This document shows, in pieces, positions 11,951 through 24,217 of a stretch of DNA of 64,000 bases (positions are counted from its first letter, which is position 1; each line of letters starts with the position of its first letter). Under the pieces are notes generated by a model that ran no database searches, was not told where the DNA came from, and saw nothing but the letters and a program-made list of their open reading frames with translations. A program made the translations under genes and the position numbers. The stretch covers positions 116,120 to 180,119 of the forward strand of contig MNCI01025089.1 of the NCBI GenBank assembly GCA_015680685.1, given 5' to 3'. The DNA is from Gnetum montanum (lineage: Eukaryota > Streptophyta > Gnetopsida > Gnetales > Gnetaceae).

Positions 11951-12887
11951 TGATGAAGTGTCAAAATTCAATGTGTCAACTGGGCTGCGTATATGGGGCC
12001 ACGTATACGTGGCCGTGTTGACGCGGGCCTGTCAACATAGCCACCCTACATCAACATGGCCCCATTTACGCAGCCACCCTTCCCAGCCTGTAAATATGAG
12101 GGCATTCTACCTCATTTAGCATCATTTTGAGTAGTGATAGCTAAGCTCTTGCAGTTTGCTCCTGCAAGAGATAGAATATTTTCCAAATGCTCGGAGTAGG
12201 TGTATGAAAAGTGATTGGATCTTTATTCGAGTGTTGATGTATTTGAGCCCATTGGCATGACAGCAATAAAGATGAACTATTCAAGCATACCTTGCACCAT
12301 TTGGACTTATTTGTTTCATGCATTTAATAGTTTAAAATGTTTATGCTTTATTAATTACTTGTTTATGTGTTAATAGTTACTTGTTGATCATTTCTATTTT
12401 CATTATTATAATTTCAATCGTTAGTGTTCATTCGTAGTTCGTAAAAGACATAAGTATGACCATCTCAAACGTAATCCAAACACTTGGTAAGCCCAACAAC
12501 GCTTAACGTCTAGTAACCTAGTAGTGTTAGGAAATGCTCAGAATGTGCTCGGAAGATGGAACCGGATACTTGTGCTAGGAGTAGTTAGAATACAAACTAG
12601 GATAATTAGAGATTAGATAATAGTTTATTCCTTACTTTCCATACCTCACTTAGTCACTGAAAAAGATAATTAAAAAGATAGAAAAATCATTAGCCTTAGT
12701 CTCACTTAACCATCGTAATAGAACTTCACAAATGAAATTAGGATGACAACGACCATTCCAACCCAAAGTTTCACTAGTTAGAAGTCTGGTGTGTGTTAAG
12801 TGCTTATAGTCTATGGATTTTAACCGAGTTGTGTGTGAACGCTCGTGATTCGTATGGTTGGACGTAGGGATACCTAGTCGCTCATCA
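11951..12887 (+). repeat. 5' LTR of element C
   Basis: The LTR is 937 bp, beginning TGATGAAGTGTC and ending CTCATCA. Its U3 has CGTATAT and CGTATAC words, GGCC blocks and TCAACA/TTGACG words, then a TGTAAATATGAGG box at about 12,091 where the 3' LTR has a proper TATAAATA. The U3 differs strongly from that of the 3' LTR, while R/U5 is much more alike. Confidence 0.92.
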
Positions 12888-12888
12888 T

Positions 12889-12906
12889 TGGTGTCGTTGC
12901 CAGGGA
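12889..12906 (+). promoter_or_regulatory. Primer binding site of element C (tRNA-Asp type)
   Basis: TGGTGTCGTTGCCAGGGA lies one base after the 5' LTR. It differs by two transitions from TGGCGCCGTTGCCGGGGA, the site matching the plant tRNA-Asp 3' end used by Athila-type elements. Minus-strand DNA synthesis would start here. Confidence 0.85.
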
Positions 12907-13055
12907 CTATTAGTCTTACATGCATCATCTGACTTTAGTGAAACTATCATTTAAGTTGTTGGATCAGACCTAGGATAGAAATATTTTTGCATGTTAGGTG
13001 AATTTAAGTTAAGTAATTAAGGTACACCAGTTATATGGACCATCTGACATCCAAT

Positions 13056-15500
13056 ATGTCTTCTCACAGGAGGGAGGTATTTGAACCACCGGTGCCACAA
13101 GAATGTTGGTTGGTGTATAAACATCCTGATGAATATGTCCCTGATTTCACATTCATCCTACATCAAGATGAGCATCATTGATGGAGGGACATGGAGGATA
13201 GCATCATACTACCACCCGACTGAGCAGCTCCCGTGATGCTATACCACAATCTGGGAAAATTGGGAATCCAGGACCAAGTGGCGGAGTATGTCATGGAGGA
13301 ACATAACTACTGGGACTATTGTCCCACAAAAGCTCAATGGATAAGAGATCAGCAGTAGGCCAAGAGATATGAACAATAGAAGGGGAAACATTTCAATAAC
13401 CCCTTATTCTCAAAAGGGCTAGAAGATGACAGAGATCCCGTATTTTATGATACTCATTTGACCGAACTTCACCTGGGGCTACAGATCCTCTAGTTAGCCA
13501 TCCAGAACAAACCTTCAAGTGACCACGATCCTCAAGGGGATCATAGGTCACAAAGAAAAGCTGGAGGAGATGACCATGGTCATCAACAGGGTAGATGGGA
13601 AGATCAACGCTGAAGAAGTGGCAATGCCTCTCCTTCTTCTCCATCCTCCCCCTCTCCTTCGCCTTCATCCAGCTTAGGCTCTGAGTGTCACAAGGGAAGT
13701 TTGGAGAGGAAGGACAATGGTGGGTAGGTTCGAAGGGGGAAACGTGAGGAAGCATGTGACCTTTCACATGGCCCTTTCCAGCATGAAAGAAGGGGTAGCA
13801 GAAATCATCTAATACATCATAGTCCCCAAGAGGACTATGATTCAGATGAGCTGTTGTTAGCTACTCGGAGCATGCTCCAAATTGCAGAGGTAGTTCACAT
13901 TCCAAGTAGGCACATGAAGGACAATCGAATCAAGCATGTTGACATGAACAACATCCCTAGATTTGAAGGGGAAACCACTTGTAGGCATTCCATAATGCCT
14001 ACACCTTGCAAAATATTGATAATAATTGGCAACGGTTGAAGTTGTTTCCCGGAACACTCATCAAAGAAGCCAAAAGCTGGTACTGGTCCTTAGAGTCAGA
14101 ATCAATTAGAAGATGGAGTATGATGCTTGAAATATTTAATGACAAATATCAAAAATACTCTAGAGTGGCAAATATGAGATGATAGATCCAAGGTTGAAAA
14201 CAAGGAAATCATGAACCCTTGGATGCCGCCATGAGCAAGTATTACTCATTGTTGCATCGGTGCCCTGGTCATGGTTATTCTCAGCATGCATAGCTTTGCC
14301 ACATTATTGATGGGATCTGTTTTGAAATGAGAAAGACCCTTGGTGTGTACTCCATGGGGAGGCTATCAGAGCTAAGGGCCCATCAGTTTCAGCACCTCAT
14401 TGATGAGGTGGCCAAAGAGGAAGAAGAAATCAGAAAAAAGAAGAGTGTTGAAGAATTCAAACAGAACACTTCCCTTAGAAAAAGGGAGGTCTGATTTTGT
14501 GATGAGGATGAAGAGTCACCATTGGAAGCAGCAGTGAATTGGAAGAATTTACCGTTACAAAAGTTTGCATCTGAAATATTGGCAAAGGTGGATAAAATTT
14601 GGGACTCTTTGGATGAAAGATTCCAAGGTGTGTTGAAAATTTCAGAAGAGTCCAAAGATTATGGTAGTGACCATGATAAGTGTAGGAAGAAGGGAGCTGC
14701 ATGTACCCAACATAAGGGTAAGGGGAAAGTTACAGTAGCAGAACAGGTTGTAGACTTTGATACCAAGGAAGATGATGGATGTGACATATGCCAATATGAA
14801 CATCCTAAGGGATGTTGCCCTATGGGGTCCCACCTTCAAGAGTCTAGGGTCTACGCCTAGAACCCTCATTTGGCACAGAGGTAGACACCCGAAGGTTGTC
14901 TTATCCATAAGGTAACCCCAGGTGATTCCACTAGTAGCAGCAAGGATTCTATCCAAGTGGAATACCTCTGCAACCATATGAATATTTCCAACAATGGCAG
15001 CAACCACAAGCATGGGGGATGCCACCTCCAAAGCAGCAGTATCATTACAAGTAGCTAGATCCTTATGGGTACTATGTTTAGCAACCGATCTCTCCAAGAG
15101 ACTCTTCCAGTCATACAGCCTTTCCCAGTTACTACCACCCCCTTGAATATTTTAGACATCCATCTCCATCACCCAGGGGGACAAATCCACACGTCTTCGA
15201 CCCTCCATCACCTTCTTCTACCACTCCTCCACATCATCCCTCTCATTTGCCACTTTCTCCATCCATGCAAGGAGAAATACCGCCATAGCCACAACAACGA
15301 AACGCTATGAGGGCTGTAAACTTACAACCGGCACCTTGGCTAAGTGGACTAGAATCCAAGCCATGCAAATGTCCTTTCTTCTGGCCCAATAACCTGAACA
15401 CACCCTCACCTACACCTCTACCATCATATTGCCTAAGCATTCCTCTTCTCTGCTACACTCCAACGTCCAAATGATCATTCTCACACATGTTGTGATAGAC
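13056..15500 (+). pseudogene. Element C: gag
   Basis: Gag forms the particle that packages element RNA. I take ATG 13,056 as start, reading MSSHRREVFEPP, because homologous frame follows from it and it lies shortly after the primer binding site. The frame is broken by stops and shifts but can be followed to a CX2CX3HX4C zinc knuckle at 14,780-14,818 (CDIC...H....C). A Gln/Pro-rich linker region precedes the protease. Segments at 13,854-14,039 and 14,522-14,860 stay open. The capsid core is only faintly readable through the decay. Long minus-strand open stretches here are antisense shadows. Confidence 0.7.
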
Positions 15501-15530
15501 TGAATCAAAGTAGGTTCTCTTTCCCAGAAA

Positions 15531-15974
15531 TTGATAGATCTGAGAAGCCCCCTCATATATCTTCAGGTGGCTGGGAACGAGCCATGCAAAGCTCTTCTGG
15601 ACTCAAGGTCAAGGATTAATCTAATCTCTCATGACATGTACAAGAACTGGAACCTACCCCTACTAAAGAAGAGCAACATCCGGCTCAAGTTAGCAGACCA
15701 ATCCATCATTGTTCCTTTGGGTTTGGTGGAGGACATTGTGACCACCGTTTGTGGGTGGTCCTACCCAACTAACTTCCTAGTCATTCATGTTAAAAACTAT
15801 AAGGGAAACTTCCCAATCATCATGGGAAGAGCTTGGCTAAGCACGGTGGACGCACGACTAGGACTCCGAGATCTGTCCCTAGAAATTTCAAAGAAAAATT
15901 ATTTTGGGAAGATCGAGAAGAAAAAAGTTCCATGCATCATGTACAGTGACTCAGGGTGCAACTATGTGCAGTAG
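15531..15974 (+). pseudogene. Element C: aspartic protease
   Basis: The protease would cut the gag-pol polyprotein. An open stretch of 147 codons holds ALLDSRSRINLIS where DSGS or DTGA is expected, then LADQSIIVPLGLVEDI and the RAWLSTVDA motif that precedes RT. The catalytic Asp is kept but the Gly of the DSG triad reads Arg, so the active site is broken. The same region exists in element A on the minus strand at 29,270-29,700. It follows gag and precedes RT with only decayed linker between. Confidence 0.85.
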
Positions 15975-16349
15975 TCATGGTCCACTAAGCAGACATCCAT
16001 TCAAGCATGTAGTCAGTGTACCGAGGAATCACTAATTCAATAGTGCTTGTACATAGCAACCACCAACCAAGAAGGCACCCAATGGCTGATAGCTAATCTT
16101 GCTAGTAGCACAATATGCATGGAATCGTCTGAGGGGCTAGTTCAAGCCTATATTGACAGCATGAATGTGATGGAGGAGATTCATCAACAAACCTTCGTCA
16201 ATGATGACTTTGATGACTGGGAAAAGCTAAAGATCCCTGAGAGCTTCAAGAAAGAGCACCTTGAGGTAAAATCCCTACCAGCTCACTTAGAGTATGCATT
16301 CTTGCAAAATGGCAAGCCGGTGATTATCAATGCTCCCCTTGCTCCTGAA

Positions 16350-17735
16350 TAGAAAAAGAAGTTGCTGGTGATGGTAAACAAATGGGTTGCTGCATTCACG
16401 TGGTTCTATCTTGAGCTAACTGGTGTTGATCCTAGGATCTGCCAGTACCAGATCTACCTTGATCTTTCCATGAAGCCATGGTGACAGCCACAAAGATGGT
16501 TGAATCCCAAGTTGAAGTAGGTAGTAAAGGATGAAATTGAACAACTACTTAAGGTGGGATTCATCTATTCAGTTAGCGATAGCAAATGGGTTAGCCAACT
16601 CATTATCGTACCTAAGAAATATGGCAAGTGGAGGGTCTGTATCAATTTCTGGTTGCTCAATATGGTAACTTTCAAGGACCACTTCCCTCTCCCATTTGTG
16701 GACTAGGTGTTGGACACAATCTCAAGACACCAATATTACAGCTTTTTGGATGGTTATAGTTGTTATAACTAGATCCAAATCGCACCAGAGGACCAGACCA
16801 AAACTACTTTCACGAGTCCATGGGGGACTTTTGCATATAAGAATATGCCCTTTGGCCTGTGCAACGCACCTACGACGTGCCAACACCTTGTCCTGAGCAT
16901 TTTCTAGCAACAAATCAACAATGGTGTAGAAGTCTTCATGGACGACTTCTCCACCTATGGTGCCACGTTAAAGCAAGCCTTGGACCACCTAGAGCAAGTT
17001 CTAAAGAGGTGTGTAGACACCAATCTGCGGCTCAACTAGCAAAAGAGCCATTTGATGGTCCAAGAGGGCATAGTGTTGGGGCATCTCATTTCATCAATAG
17101 GGATCAATGTAGACCCTAAAATGATTATGATAATCCAAGGAATTACCCGCCAATCAAGTACTGTCAAAGATGTGCAGTCATTCCTTGGAGACACTGGTTA
17201 CTACTGGCGCTTCATTGAACACTTCTCAAAGATTGCCCGACTGTTGGTAGAGCTTACAAAGAAGGACACTCCATTCGTTTGGACCAAGGAATGTGAGTTT
17301 GCATTCCAAGAGCTAAAGAAGAAACCTGTAGAAGCTTCGGTTCTACAGGCACTTGATTGGTCCAAATACTTTCACATTATGATGGATGCCTCCAACTATG
17401 CTTTGGGAGCCATGCTTACATAGTGTGATGATCAGAAACATCCATATTATATCCATTGTGCAATCCATAGAATTGTGGGTGCACAACTAAACTATACCAC
17501 CAACGAGAAGGAATTGATGGTGGTGGTATTCGCATTGGATAAATTTCAACACTATGTGCTCAGATACGAGGTGTTTGTACACATAGACCATAGTGCTATC
17601 CAGTTCCTGATGAACAAACCAATAGTGAGTCCTCGCATAATTCGGTGGTTTATGATTCTTCAGGAGTTTGATCTGACCATGGTAGACAGAAAGGGGTCCA
17701 AGAATGTGGTTGCCAACCACTTCTCTCAGTTATGA
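16350..17735 (+). pseudogene. Element C: reverse transcriptase and RNase H
   Basis: RT copies RNA to DNA and RNase H removes the RNA. Motifs in order are a KVGFIY segment with WVSQLIIVPKK (about 16,555-16,620), the FPLPFVD region, FAYKNMPFGLCNAP (about 16,830-16,870), the catalytic VFMDDFSTYG with FMDD at 16,935-16,946, VLGHLIS, and the FLGDTGYYWRFI connection. RNase H follows at 17,380-17,735 with MMDASNYALGAML, TTNEKELMVVVFA and a DHSA segment. FMDD rather than YIDD or YVDD is typical of Athila-type RTs. Stops, several TAG for Gln, and a shift near 16,880 break the frame. Confidence 0.9.
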
Positions 17736-17779
17736 TGGGATAACGTAGAAGAGGAGGAGCCTTTATCCAATCAATTTCC

Positions 17780-18990
17780 AGATGAACTTCTCTTCACAGG
17801 TGTCATTGATCCTCAACCATCCAAGGAATATCCTTAGTTCAACCGCATCCTTACCTACCTTACAACCTAGGAGCTACCAAAAGAATGGAACCATCAGTAG
17901 AAACGGTAGTTTCTCCATAAAGCCAAGCATTTTGTGGAAATCAATGGCCATCTCTATAAGGTGTGCGCAGATGGCTTGGTTCAATGGTGTGTCCCTAATG
18001 CTGATACACTACGCATCCTCCAAGATGCTCATGAGGGCCCTTGTAGGGGCCACTATGTTGGATGCAAAATGACCATTAAAATTGTGCTTGGAGGGTATTA
18101 TTGGCCTACACTCTTCAAGGATGCACAATGGTTCACCTGCTCTTGTGAACGATGCCAACAAGATGGTGGGATGATGGAACAGTTGGAGGGACCTCAACAG
18201 TGGATCTAGCCACTAGAGCCCTTCGAAATATAGGGTATCGAGTTCATGGAACCCATCACCCCCTTATCAAGTGGAAAGGCATACATCATCGTGGTGGTGG
18301 ACCACTATACAAAGTGGGCAGAAGTGGTAGCCGTCATCGACTATTCTTCCAACATCGTTATACAATTTGTTTAGTAGAAAATCGTTACAGGGTTTGGAGT
18401 TCCTCATGCACTCATTTTTGACAATGGGACTCATTTCATGGGGGTTAATTTTTGAAAACTCATGCAACGCTTAGGGGTAACATATAAATTCACAACACCT
18501 TATCACCCCTAAGCCAACGGGCAGGACGAAGTCACAAATAGGGAAATTACCAAGATCCTTACATGAATAATTAGCAAATACAAGAGGGATTGGAGTACCA
18601 AGCTTAACGATGCCCTATGGGCCTATCGCTCCACCTAGAAACTTCCTATAGGTACTCTTCCTATGAGTTAGTGTACGGTAAGTTGCCAACACTTCCAATC
18701 CAAGTAGAACTTCAGACACTATCCACCACCTGTGATCTCGACCTTGTCCTACCACTAGAACAACAACAACGATTAATCAACTTAAGTGTGCTAGATGAGA
18801 ATAGATTAGTGGGCCCTATTTTCCAATGAAACCCACAAGGCCTATAACAAGAAATGACATGATCTTAGGATTCGGAAGGTCACATTTTGATGTGGAGACA
18901 AGGTATTGATTGGAACCCCTCACATGTGTCCCAATCGACAAAGTTTCAGACACTATGGGAGGGACCTTATATTGTCTTTGAAACCTTCCC
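17780..18990 (+). pseudogene. Element C: integrase
   Basis: This would insert the cDNA. The HHCC zinc-binding region reads as H.GPCRGHY...C.CERCQQDG near 18,030-18,170. The core has FMEPI...VVVDHYTKWAE, then IFDNGTHFMG near 18,415-18,440, and a third catalytic region with ANGQDEVTNREI near 18,515-18,550. The C-terminal part, DALWAYR and KLPTLPIQVE, is seen to about 18,830, then RKVTF and a tail. There is no chromodomain. The coding parts lie in different frames, so shifts and stops have accumulated. The end leads to TCATGGGGGAGAC at 19,157. Confidence 0.85.
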
Positions 18991-19155
18991 ATATGGGGCC
19001 TTGCTAATTCACAAACCTGGGGATTCCATCAGAACACAGTTGGTCAATTGCTAATAACTCAAACCTTTTCATAAGCTTCACACAACTAGTGCCACAACCT
19101 CATCATCAGTCGGTCATCCATACTCCATCTTTCGCATCTCCTCTTTTCCACCTAG

Positions 19156-19170
19156 TCATGGGGGAGACCC
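19156..19170 (+). promoter_or_regulatory. Post-integrase polypurine-like tract
   Basis: GTCATGGGGGAGACC follows pol. An equal tract precedes the LTR in element E. Here it is internal and could be a central plus-strand priming site or a relic of a simpler ancestor. A similar TCATGGGGGG lies at 20,934. Confidence 0.45.
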
Positions 19171-20660
19171 TCATCCCTACTGATCCACTTCCCTACATCC
19201 CTCATCCTTTTATACTTTTTTTTACACTTTTTGTTTTCCATTTTTTGTTTTACACTTCTTTGTTTTCCACTTTTTTTTTTACAATTTTTTGTTTTTCATT
19301 TTTAGTGTTCTTTTTATTTACTATTTGTCGTCATATTGTTTGGCGTGGTCGGTTTTCATTACGATGAGTACTGTCATAGTATTTCTAGTTATCTGGTTCT
19401 CACCATTGCATGGTTGTCCTTGGATTGTCCGTTGTTTCCACTTCATAAACTTGGCAGTGAGTTCACGTCATCCACCCATTCACCATTCCATGGTTTTCCT
19501 TGTGTCACAAACATGCAACTGCTTCAATTAAAAACATTTTAATCAATCTGTGACTTGTGTAGTTCCCTGACTGAGGGATGACCCACTAGGTTTGAATTGG
19601 GTATGACTTCAAGGGAAATGCTTTATTCATCATTATATTCTATTCACTAGGTCGTTGGTGTGTCCTTACAAATTTTCTACCACTCCAAGTCTCTCTCCAC
19701 GGAAGTTTTTGGGCAGTTTGACCTTGCATGATGTGGTCCTCACTAAAAAATTCAAAAAAAAAAAGAAAAACAAAACAAAACAAAAAAACAAAAAAAAAAT
19801 AAAAAATAAACTAAGGATTGAAAGCACACCCCTTGGTCAGATGCATGCACACACGCATGGGTCTTCGCATGGTGTGGTTCCCACGCACAAAAATAAAAAA
19901 AAACCATATCGCTATGGGAATTCAAAGCACACCCCTTAGACCGCCTCTCACAGGCCACACACACTAGTTATGGGATTTCCTTGGTCCCCTCTAACTTTGT
20001 CCCATTTCACTTCCCTCTTCTCCTGTTTCCTAGAGTGGTGGTTTTTTGTGGGGTCATTCTTATTTCCTTGGGAATGGTTGGGACTTCATCTATCGTTGCA
20101 AGGTCACTATTTGTGGATGGTTTTGGATCTGATATCAGGAAAGGTTATACTGGGTCACTTAACCACGTTTCCACATGGGGTTTCATGTGGTCGACACTTG
20201 GAATTTCTATTCTCTCCTCTCCTTCCATTCCCACTTTTCTCTATACTCACCTCACTGTCCTTTTTATGTTTTGAGTGTTCGTCGTGTTTTCTATAGGTCT
20301 CTCATGCCTTGGCGGGTTTCTCTTGGTTTGGAGTCTTCACTAGTGACACCTATTATCAGCACCCAGGCCCACAGACCCTGGTGTTGAGGGTATGCAGGGG
20401 CTACAAAGGTTGTTGCCTACTATAAGGAGGACCCACCTGCATATTCTTGGTTTTTCCTATTAAACCTCCAACCCTTTGGATTTCTTGGTTGATTTTTTCA
20501 GTGTCCCATCGTTCGATTTCATCCTTTCTCGAGTTCTTTTTGGCCCCCGTTCTCCAATTTTGTCTCTTTTTCGAACTCAATTTCCTTCCTCTTGTCTGAA
20601 GCCATGATCGGACCTTTCCCAGACTTCCATCACCTTAATTCAGCTTTTTTGAGTTGGTCA
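19171..20660 (+). other. Pol-ORF3 spacer of element C
   Basis: This is non-coding sequence with long T-rich (19,200-19,310) and A-rich (19,743-19,810) runs. Part of it is shared with element D (for example CACACCCCTTAGA near 19,928, like 46,471), so it is an element component rather than an insertion. No protein is supported; the open stretches here are low-complexity shadows. Confidence 0.6.
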
Positions 20661-20689
20661 ACGCTAGTCTATGGGTGAACAGTGTTGTG

Positions 20690-20780
20690 TATAGAGGGCC
20701 CTGTATACGCAGCCACTACGTATACACGGCCACGTATACAATGCCCTATCGACGCAGTGCCCAATCCCTATATATACCTC
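20690..20780 (+). promoter_or_regulatory. Internal LTR-like promoter block upstream of ORF3 (element C)
   Basis: Three GTATAC palindromes lie at 20,703, 20,720 and 20,734, interleaved with AGCCAC and GGCCAC words. They are followed by ATCGACGCAG and a TATATATA box at 20,769. The same words (GTATAC, GGCCACGTATAC, GACGC, a TATA box) make up the U3 of the C LTRs, and element D has the equivalent block at 47,288-47,380. I infer a second promoter for ORF3. It is 360 bases before the ORF3 ATG. Confidence 0.5.
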
Positions 20781-21132
20781 ACCGCACTTCTCATTTTTTT
20801 ATCATTTGGAGTCCAAATTGAGGGGACCTTTTATCGTTTTTTCTGCCTAACCCTTCCCAATGCACCTACATTCCATCGCATGTCCGCATCAACCTATCCT
20901 TGCCCTTTTTCGCAATTGGAGGTATGCACTTAGTCATGGGGGGTGCCCTTGTGTAATTAATTAATTAATTAGTTGTTAATTACAAAACCTTTCACCCTAA
21001 CCCCTAACTTAACACTCCAGGAGACTTAACAGTGTGCTTGTGCCATTAACATAACTTGGTCAAACTGAAAAGGTATATACAGATCATTTTAGGCTATAAC
21101 TTGGTCTAATGGATGGTTATGTTTGTTTTTAG

Positions 21133-23982
21133 ATGGCACCCAAACTGAGGCATCCAAGGGAAAAAGGACCATCACAACCAAGGGACAAGCGTCCACATAT
21201 GGGAAAGGGATGAGAAATGCAACTGCCATAGTATGTGAAGGGCTCCCATGCAACTGGGCCCTTCCACGAACGACTTGACATGGAATCTGTCCATCAGATT
21301 CCCGAAGAGGAGATTCCCAATGTGCAATCACTAGGGGATGAGACTCCTGGGATAGCACCACGGCTTGAGGTCACCTTGACCCAAGCCTGCCTTAATGCTA
21401 TCATGCCACGCGAGGTGCAATGGATGTTCCTCCAAGAGTTAAACTTTGGACCATTCCTCGAGAATGCACCAGAAGATGTGAGACTTCAATTGCAGAACTC
21501 TCCGATGTGGCCAACATCACAACCAGTGGTGAGTGGTACTTAGGAGAAACATATCTCTTCTAGATGAATTGGAAACCAAAGTCAAGAGTAAGAATCAAGG
21601 ACATATATGTCTCTTACTCTTTAGAAGCAATAGCGCAAGCTCTAGGGTTGCTCGAAACTAGGGTAGATGTGGTGGAAATTCCTAAACAAGCTAATCCAGA
21701 GGTGAAGGCTCAATGGACTAAATGGTGCTATAGGGTAGAGTGCAAGGAACTTGGCTTCTTGACCATGGTGGAGAGAGTCTTTTCAAAGATAGCATCTTAC
21801 CATCCGAATCTAACGGTAAGACTATGCAAAATCACTACCTTCTCCACTCGTGTGTGTGCCGCTTTGAGTGGGAAATTTTCCATGAGCTTTCCATAGCTAT
21901 TGTTTTTGGAGATTGAAAAAAGGTTCGTAGAGAACGAATGTGGAAGATGAGCTCTTCCCTTTCCCTGACTCATCTGAAAGTTGTGCAAACGAGCAAGGAT
22001 AGCATGATATTCTAATGACATCATCTGATGCACCCCAATTACCTTGTGACGAGAAATGATGAAAGACAAAAGTCCTACCGCCACACAGACAAAGGAAGAG
22101 CAGCAACCACCTCCACCACCTATGCAAACAATGTAGCCAGGCTTGCAAACAATAGCAGAATACATCCTTGAGATTTGGGAAATGCTCTTGAGTCAGCGAG
22201 ATCAATCAGGCAGAACTGGTGGAGGAGACGATCCTTTGGTCTATCACCTTGCCATGAGCCACCTGGAACAAGTGGCATAATCAATCAACTTACTTGAAAG
22301 GGCAAGGCTAATATTTTTCACCACCCAAGCACCCATTCCAACTAGAACAGATCCAAGCATCCGAGACGTATCAACTGCAACCTAGTAATTATTCTCTAAA
22401 ATCTTAGGGAATACTACTACTTTCTTGGTACACTTGAAAGATGATGAGGGGACGATGATCCTGGTGATGCAGCACTAGGGACAAGAAGTTGCAGTCAAAG
22501 TGGTTGCTGATACTATTACTACTACTCTCAATGCACAGGCAACACCTATACTAAACATCCATGGACTACAAGATGTACAGGTGTCTGCTAAAACTTCACG
22601 TAGCAAGATGGATGCAGGCCAACATGAAGAATTGTTGGATCCACTAGTAGGAACCATGCAATCGATTCTAGATGTCTTCAATCTTCCAGACAACATCACT
22701 GCAACCCAGTCAGAGCTGCTATCAACAAGGGGCAAGAGCCTTGTTTTGGAGGGGCAACTAGAAGTTGCTCAAGCTGCTTGTCAGCACTTGGTAACTGAGG
22801 TTGCCCAATTAAGAGCCCATCTTGCTGATCCAGCCATCCTCGACCGTAAAATCATCATAGATGAAGCTTTTCAATAGCTTCAACTTAAACTTTAGGTTGT
22901 TGATGATGTAAGGGAGACGGTGATCCTAGATAAGTCCATAGCAGATGCCCAAGCGTATCATTTAGAGAAGGACTTGGAGGAGGTTCGCCAGGAGAATGTG
23001 CAGCTGACCGCAGAAGTTCATCGCCTGTGCAATGTTGGTGTAGAGAATGAGCACATGAAAGATTTTATCCACCCATAGCAAGAGGACCTAGCTAGGGTAA
23101 ATGCTAATATAAGAAGGTTCTTAGAAGCAGAATCTGTCAATGAAGGAGTTTTGGGCATTACGATAGAAGTCTATAATCGAAATTACCGCTTGGAAGAACG
23201 AGGTCCTAAAGTTTGAAAGAGTCAAAAATCATTACAGGGACCAAGTGGGATTGCAGAATGAGGTGAAAGAGAAGCACATTCAAGTCGCTAAAGCCTAGAT
23301 TAACCAAGCGCTCCAGTAGATCTGAGAAGGAGGTAATGTATGGCCATCCATCTTCGATGGATTGCACGCCTACAACAAAGCAGAAATCCACCTAAAGGAG
23401 CTACAAATTAAAGAAATGACAGAATACATGGAGTTAGCCAACCTTCGATATGCAAACTTGGCTATGCTCATAGTTGGAAGACCACGGTCAAAGCTAGAAA
23501 AACAAGTGTCTGCCTCGTATTCCCTATACGAGGGAGAGTTCCAAGCATACAAGGCAACAAAATAGAAGCTGGAAACAACAAACACGGAACATGAGGTCCT
23601 CTGTACAAGCTTTGAAGGCCAACGTATCATTGTGAAGGACCTGGCCCGAAGAATGAGTGACTACCAACAACTGCAAGCATCAATCTGAGCATTTAATATT
23701 GAATGCAAACAGTTCGTAGCCTAGTTAGTTAATTTGAAAGAACTCATCCTAGCATTACCTTGCCCTTGGGAAATTCTAATCCCAGCACACATTGGAGAAG
23801 TTGCTTGGACTGTGAATGATCCCAAAAGCAAAGAAGAGAAAATGAGGGCTCTCTTGGAGGCTTTCCGACTATCTCTAGAAGTTGCAGCTACTGTGGGGCT
23901 ACTGACATCCGCGTCACCACCAACGCATGGGCCAGAGGTTGGAGAAGGTTTGTCAGAACCACCACCCCAAGGGACGACATGA
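21133..23982 (+). pseudogene. Element C: ORF3, env-position protein of unknown function
   Basis: About 950 codons, starting MAPKLRHPREK. The start is chosen because A, D and F begin alike (M.PK) and a TTTTTAG tract abuts it. Readable parts: 21,235-21,540; a conserved globular block at 21,564-21,896 (NWKPKSR, IKDIYVSYSLEAIAQALGL, then CAALSGKFS); a Pro-rich linker with EEQQPPPPP near 22,090; an acidic/helical part at 22,500-22,880; and a coiled-coil-like part at 23,360-23,565 (KELQIKEMTEYMEL). The conserved end is ELILALPCPWEILIPAHIGE (about 23,737-23,796). Stops and shifts separate these. I see no transmembrane hallmark of a viral envelope. The globular block recalls the plant transposon-associated domain of the PF20167 type in layout, but I could not search this. 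Confidence 0.75.
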
Positions 23983-24217
23983 TCTCCTCCATCAATTTTG
24001 TACATCATCGTACATGTTAGAGGCTCCAGGATTAGTGCGATGTTCAATTTTATCTCTGAACACCGCCATTTTTGTAATTTGTCCCCCTCTGTAACTCAGG
24101 CACTTGGTAAATTCATGTTGTGTCATGTGTGTGTTATTCATGTGTTTAAGTCATGTGTGTTGTATATAAGAATCCATACCTTCCAAATTGTAAAGTAACT
24201 CAAGGATGAGTTTTTGC

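Noticed and set aside
13393-13767. Minus-strand open frame of 124 codons
   Set aside because: Antisense to gag of C; composition mirrors the plus-strand Ser/Pro-rich stretch.
14642-15097. Long minus-strand open frame (151 codons) inside element C
   Set aside because: It is antisense to the gag of C, with no family motif; a shadow of the coding strand.
19289-20387. Several plus-strand open stretches in the pol-ORF3 spacer
   Set aside because: Low-complexity or overlapping frames with no motif and no conserved frame in D.
21797-22205. Two overlapping minus-strand open frames of about 100-120 codons
   Set aside because: Antisense to ORF3 of C; plus-strand homology with D and F shows which strand is coding.
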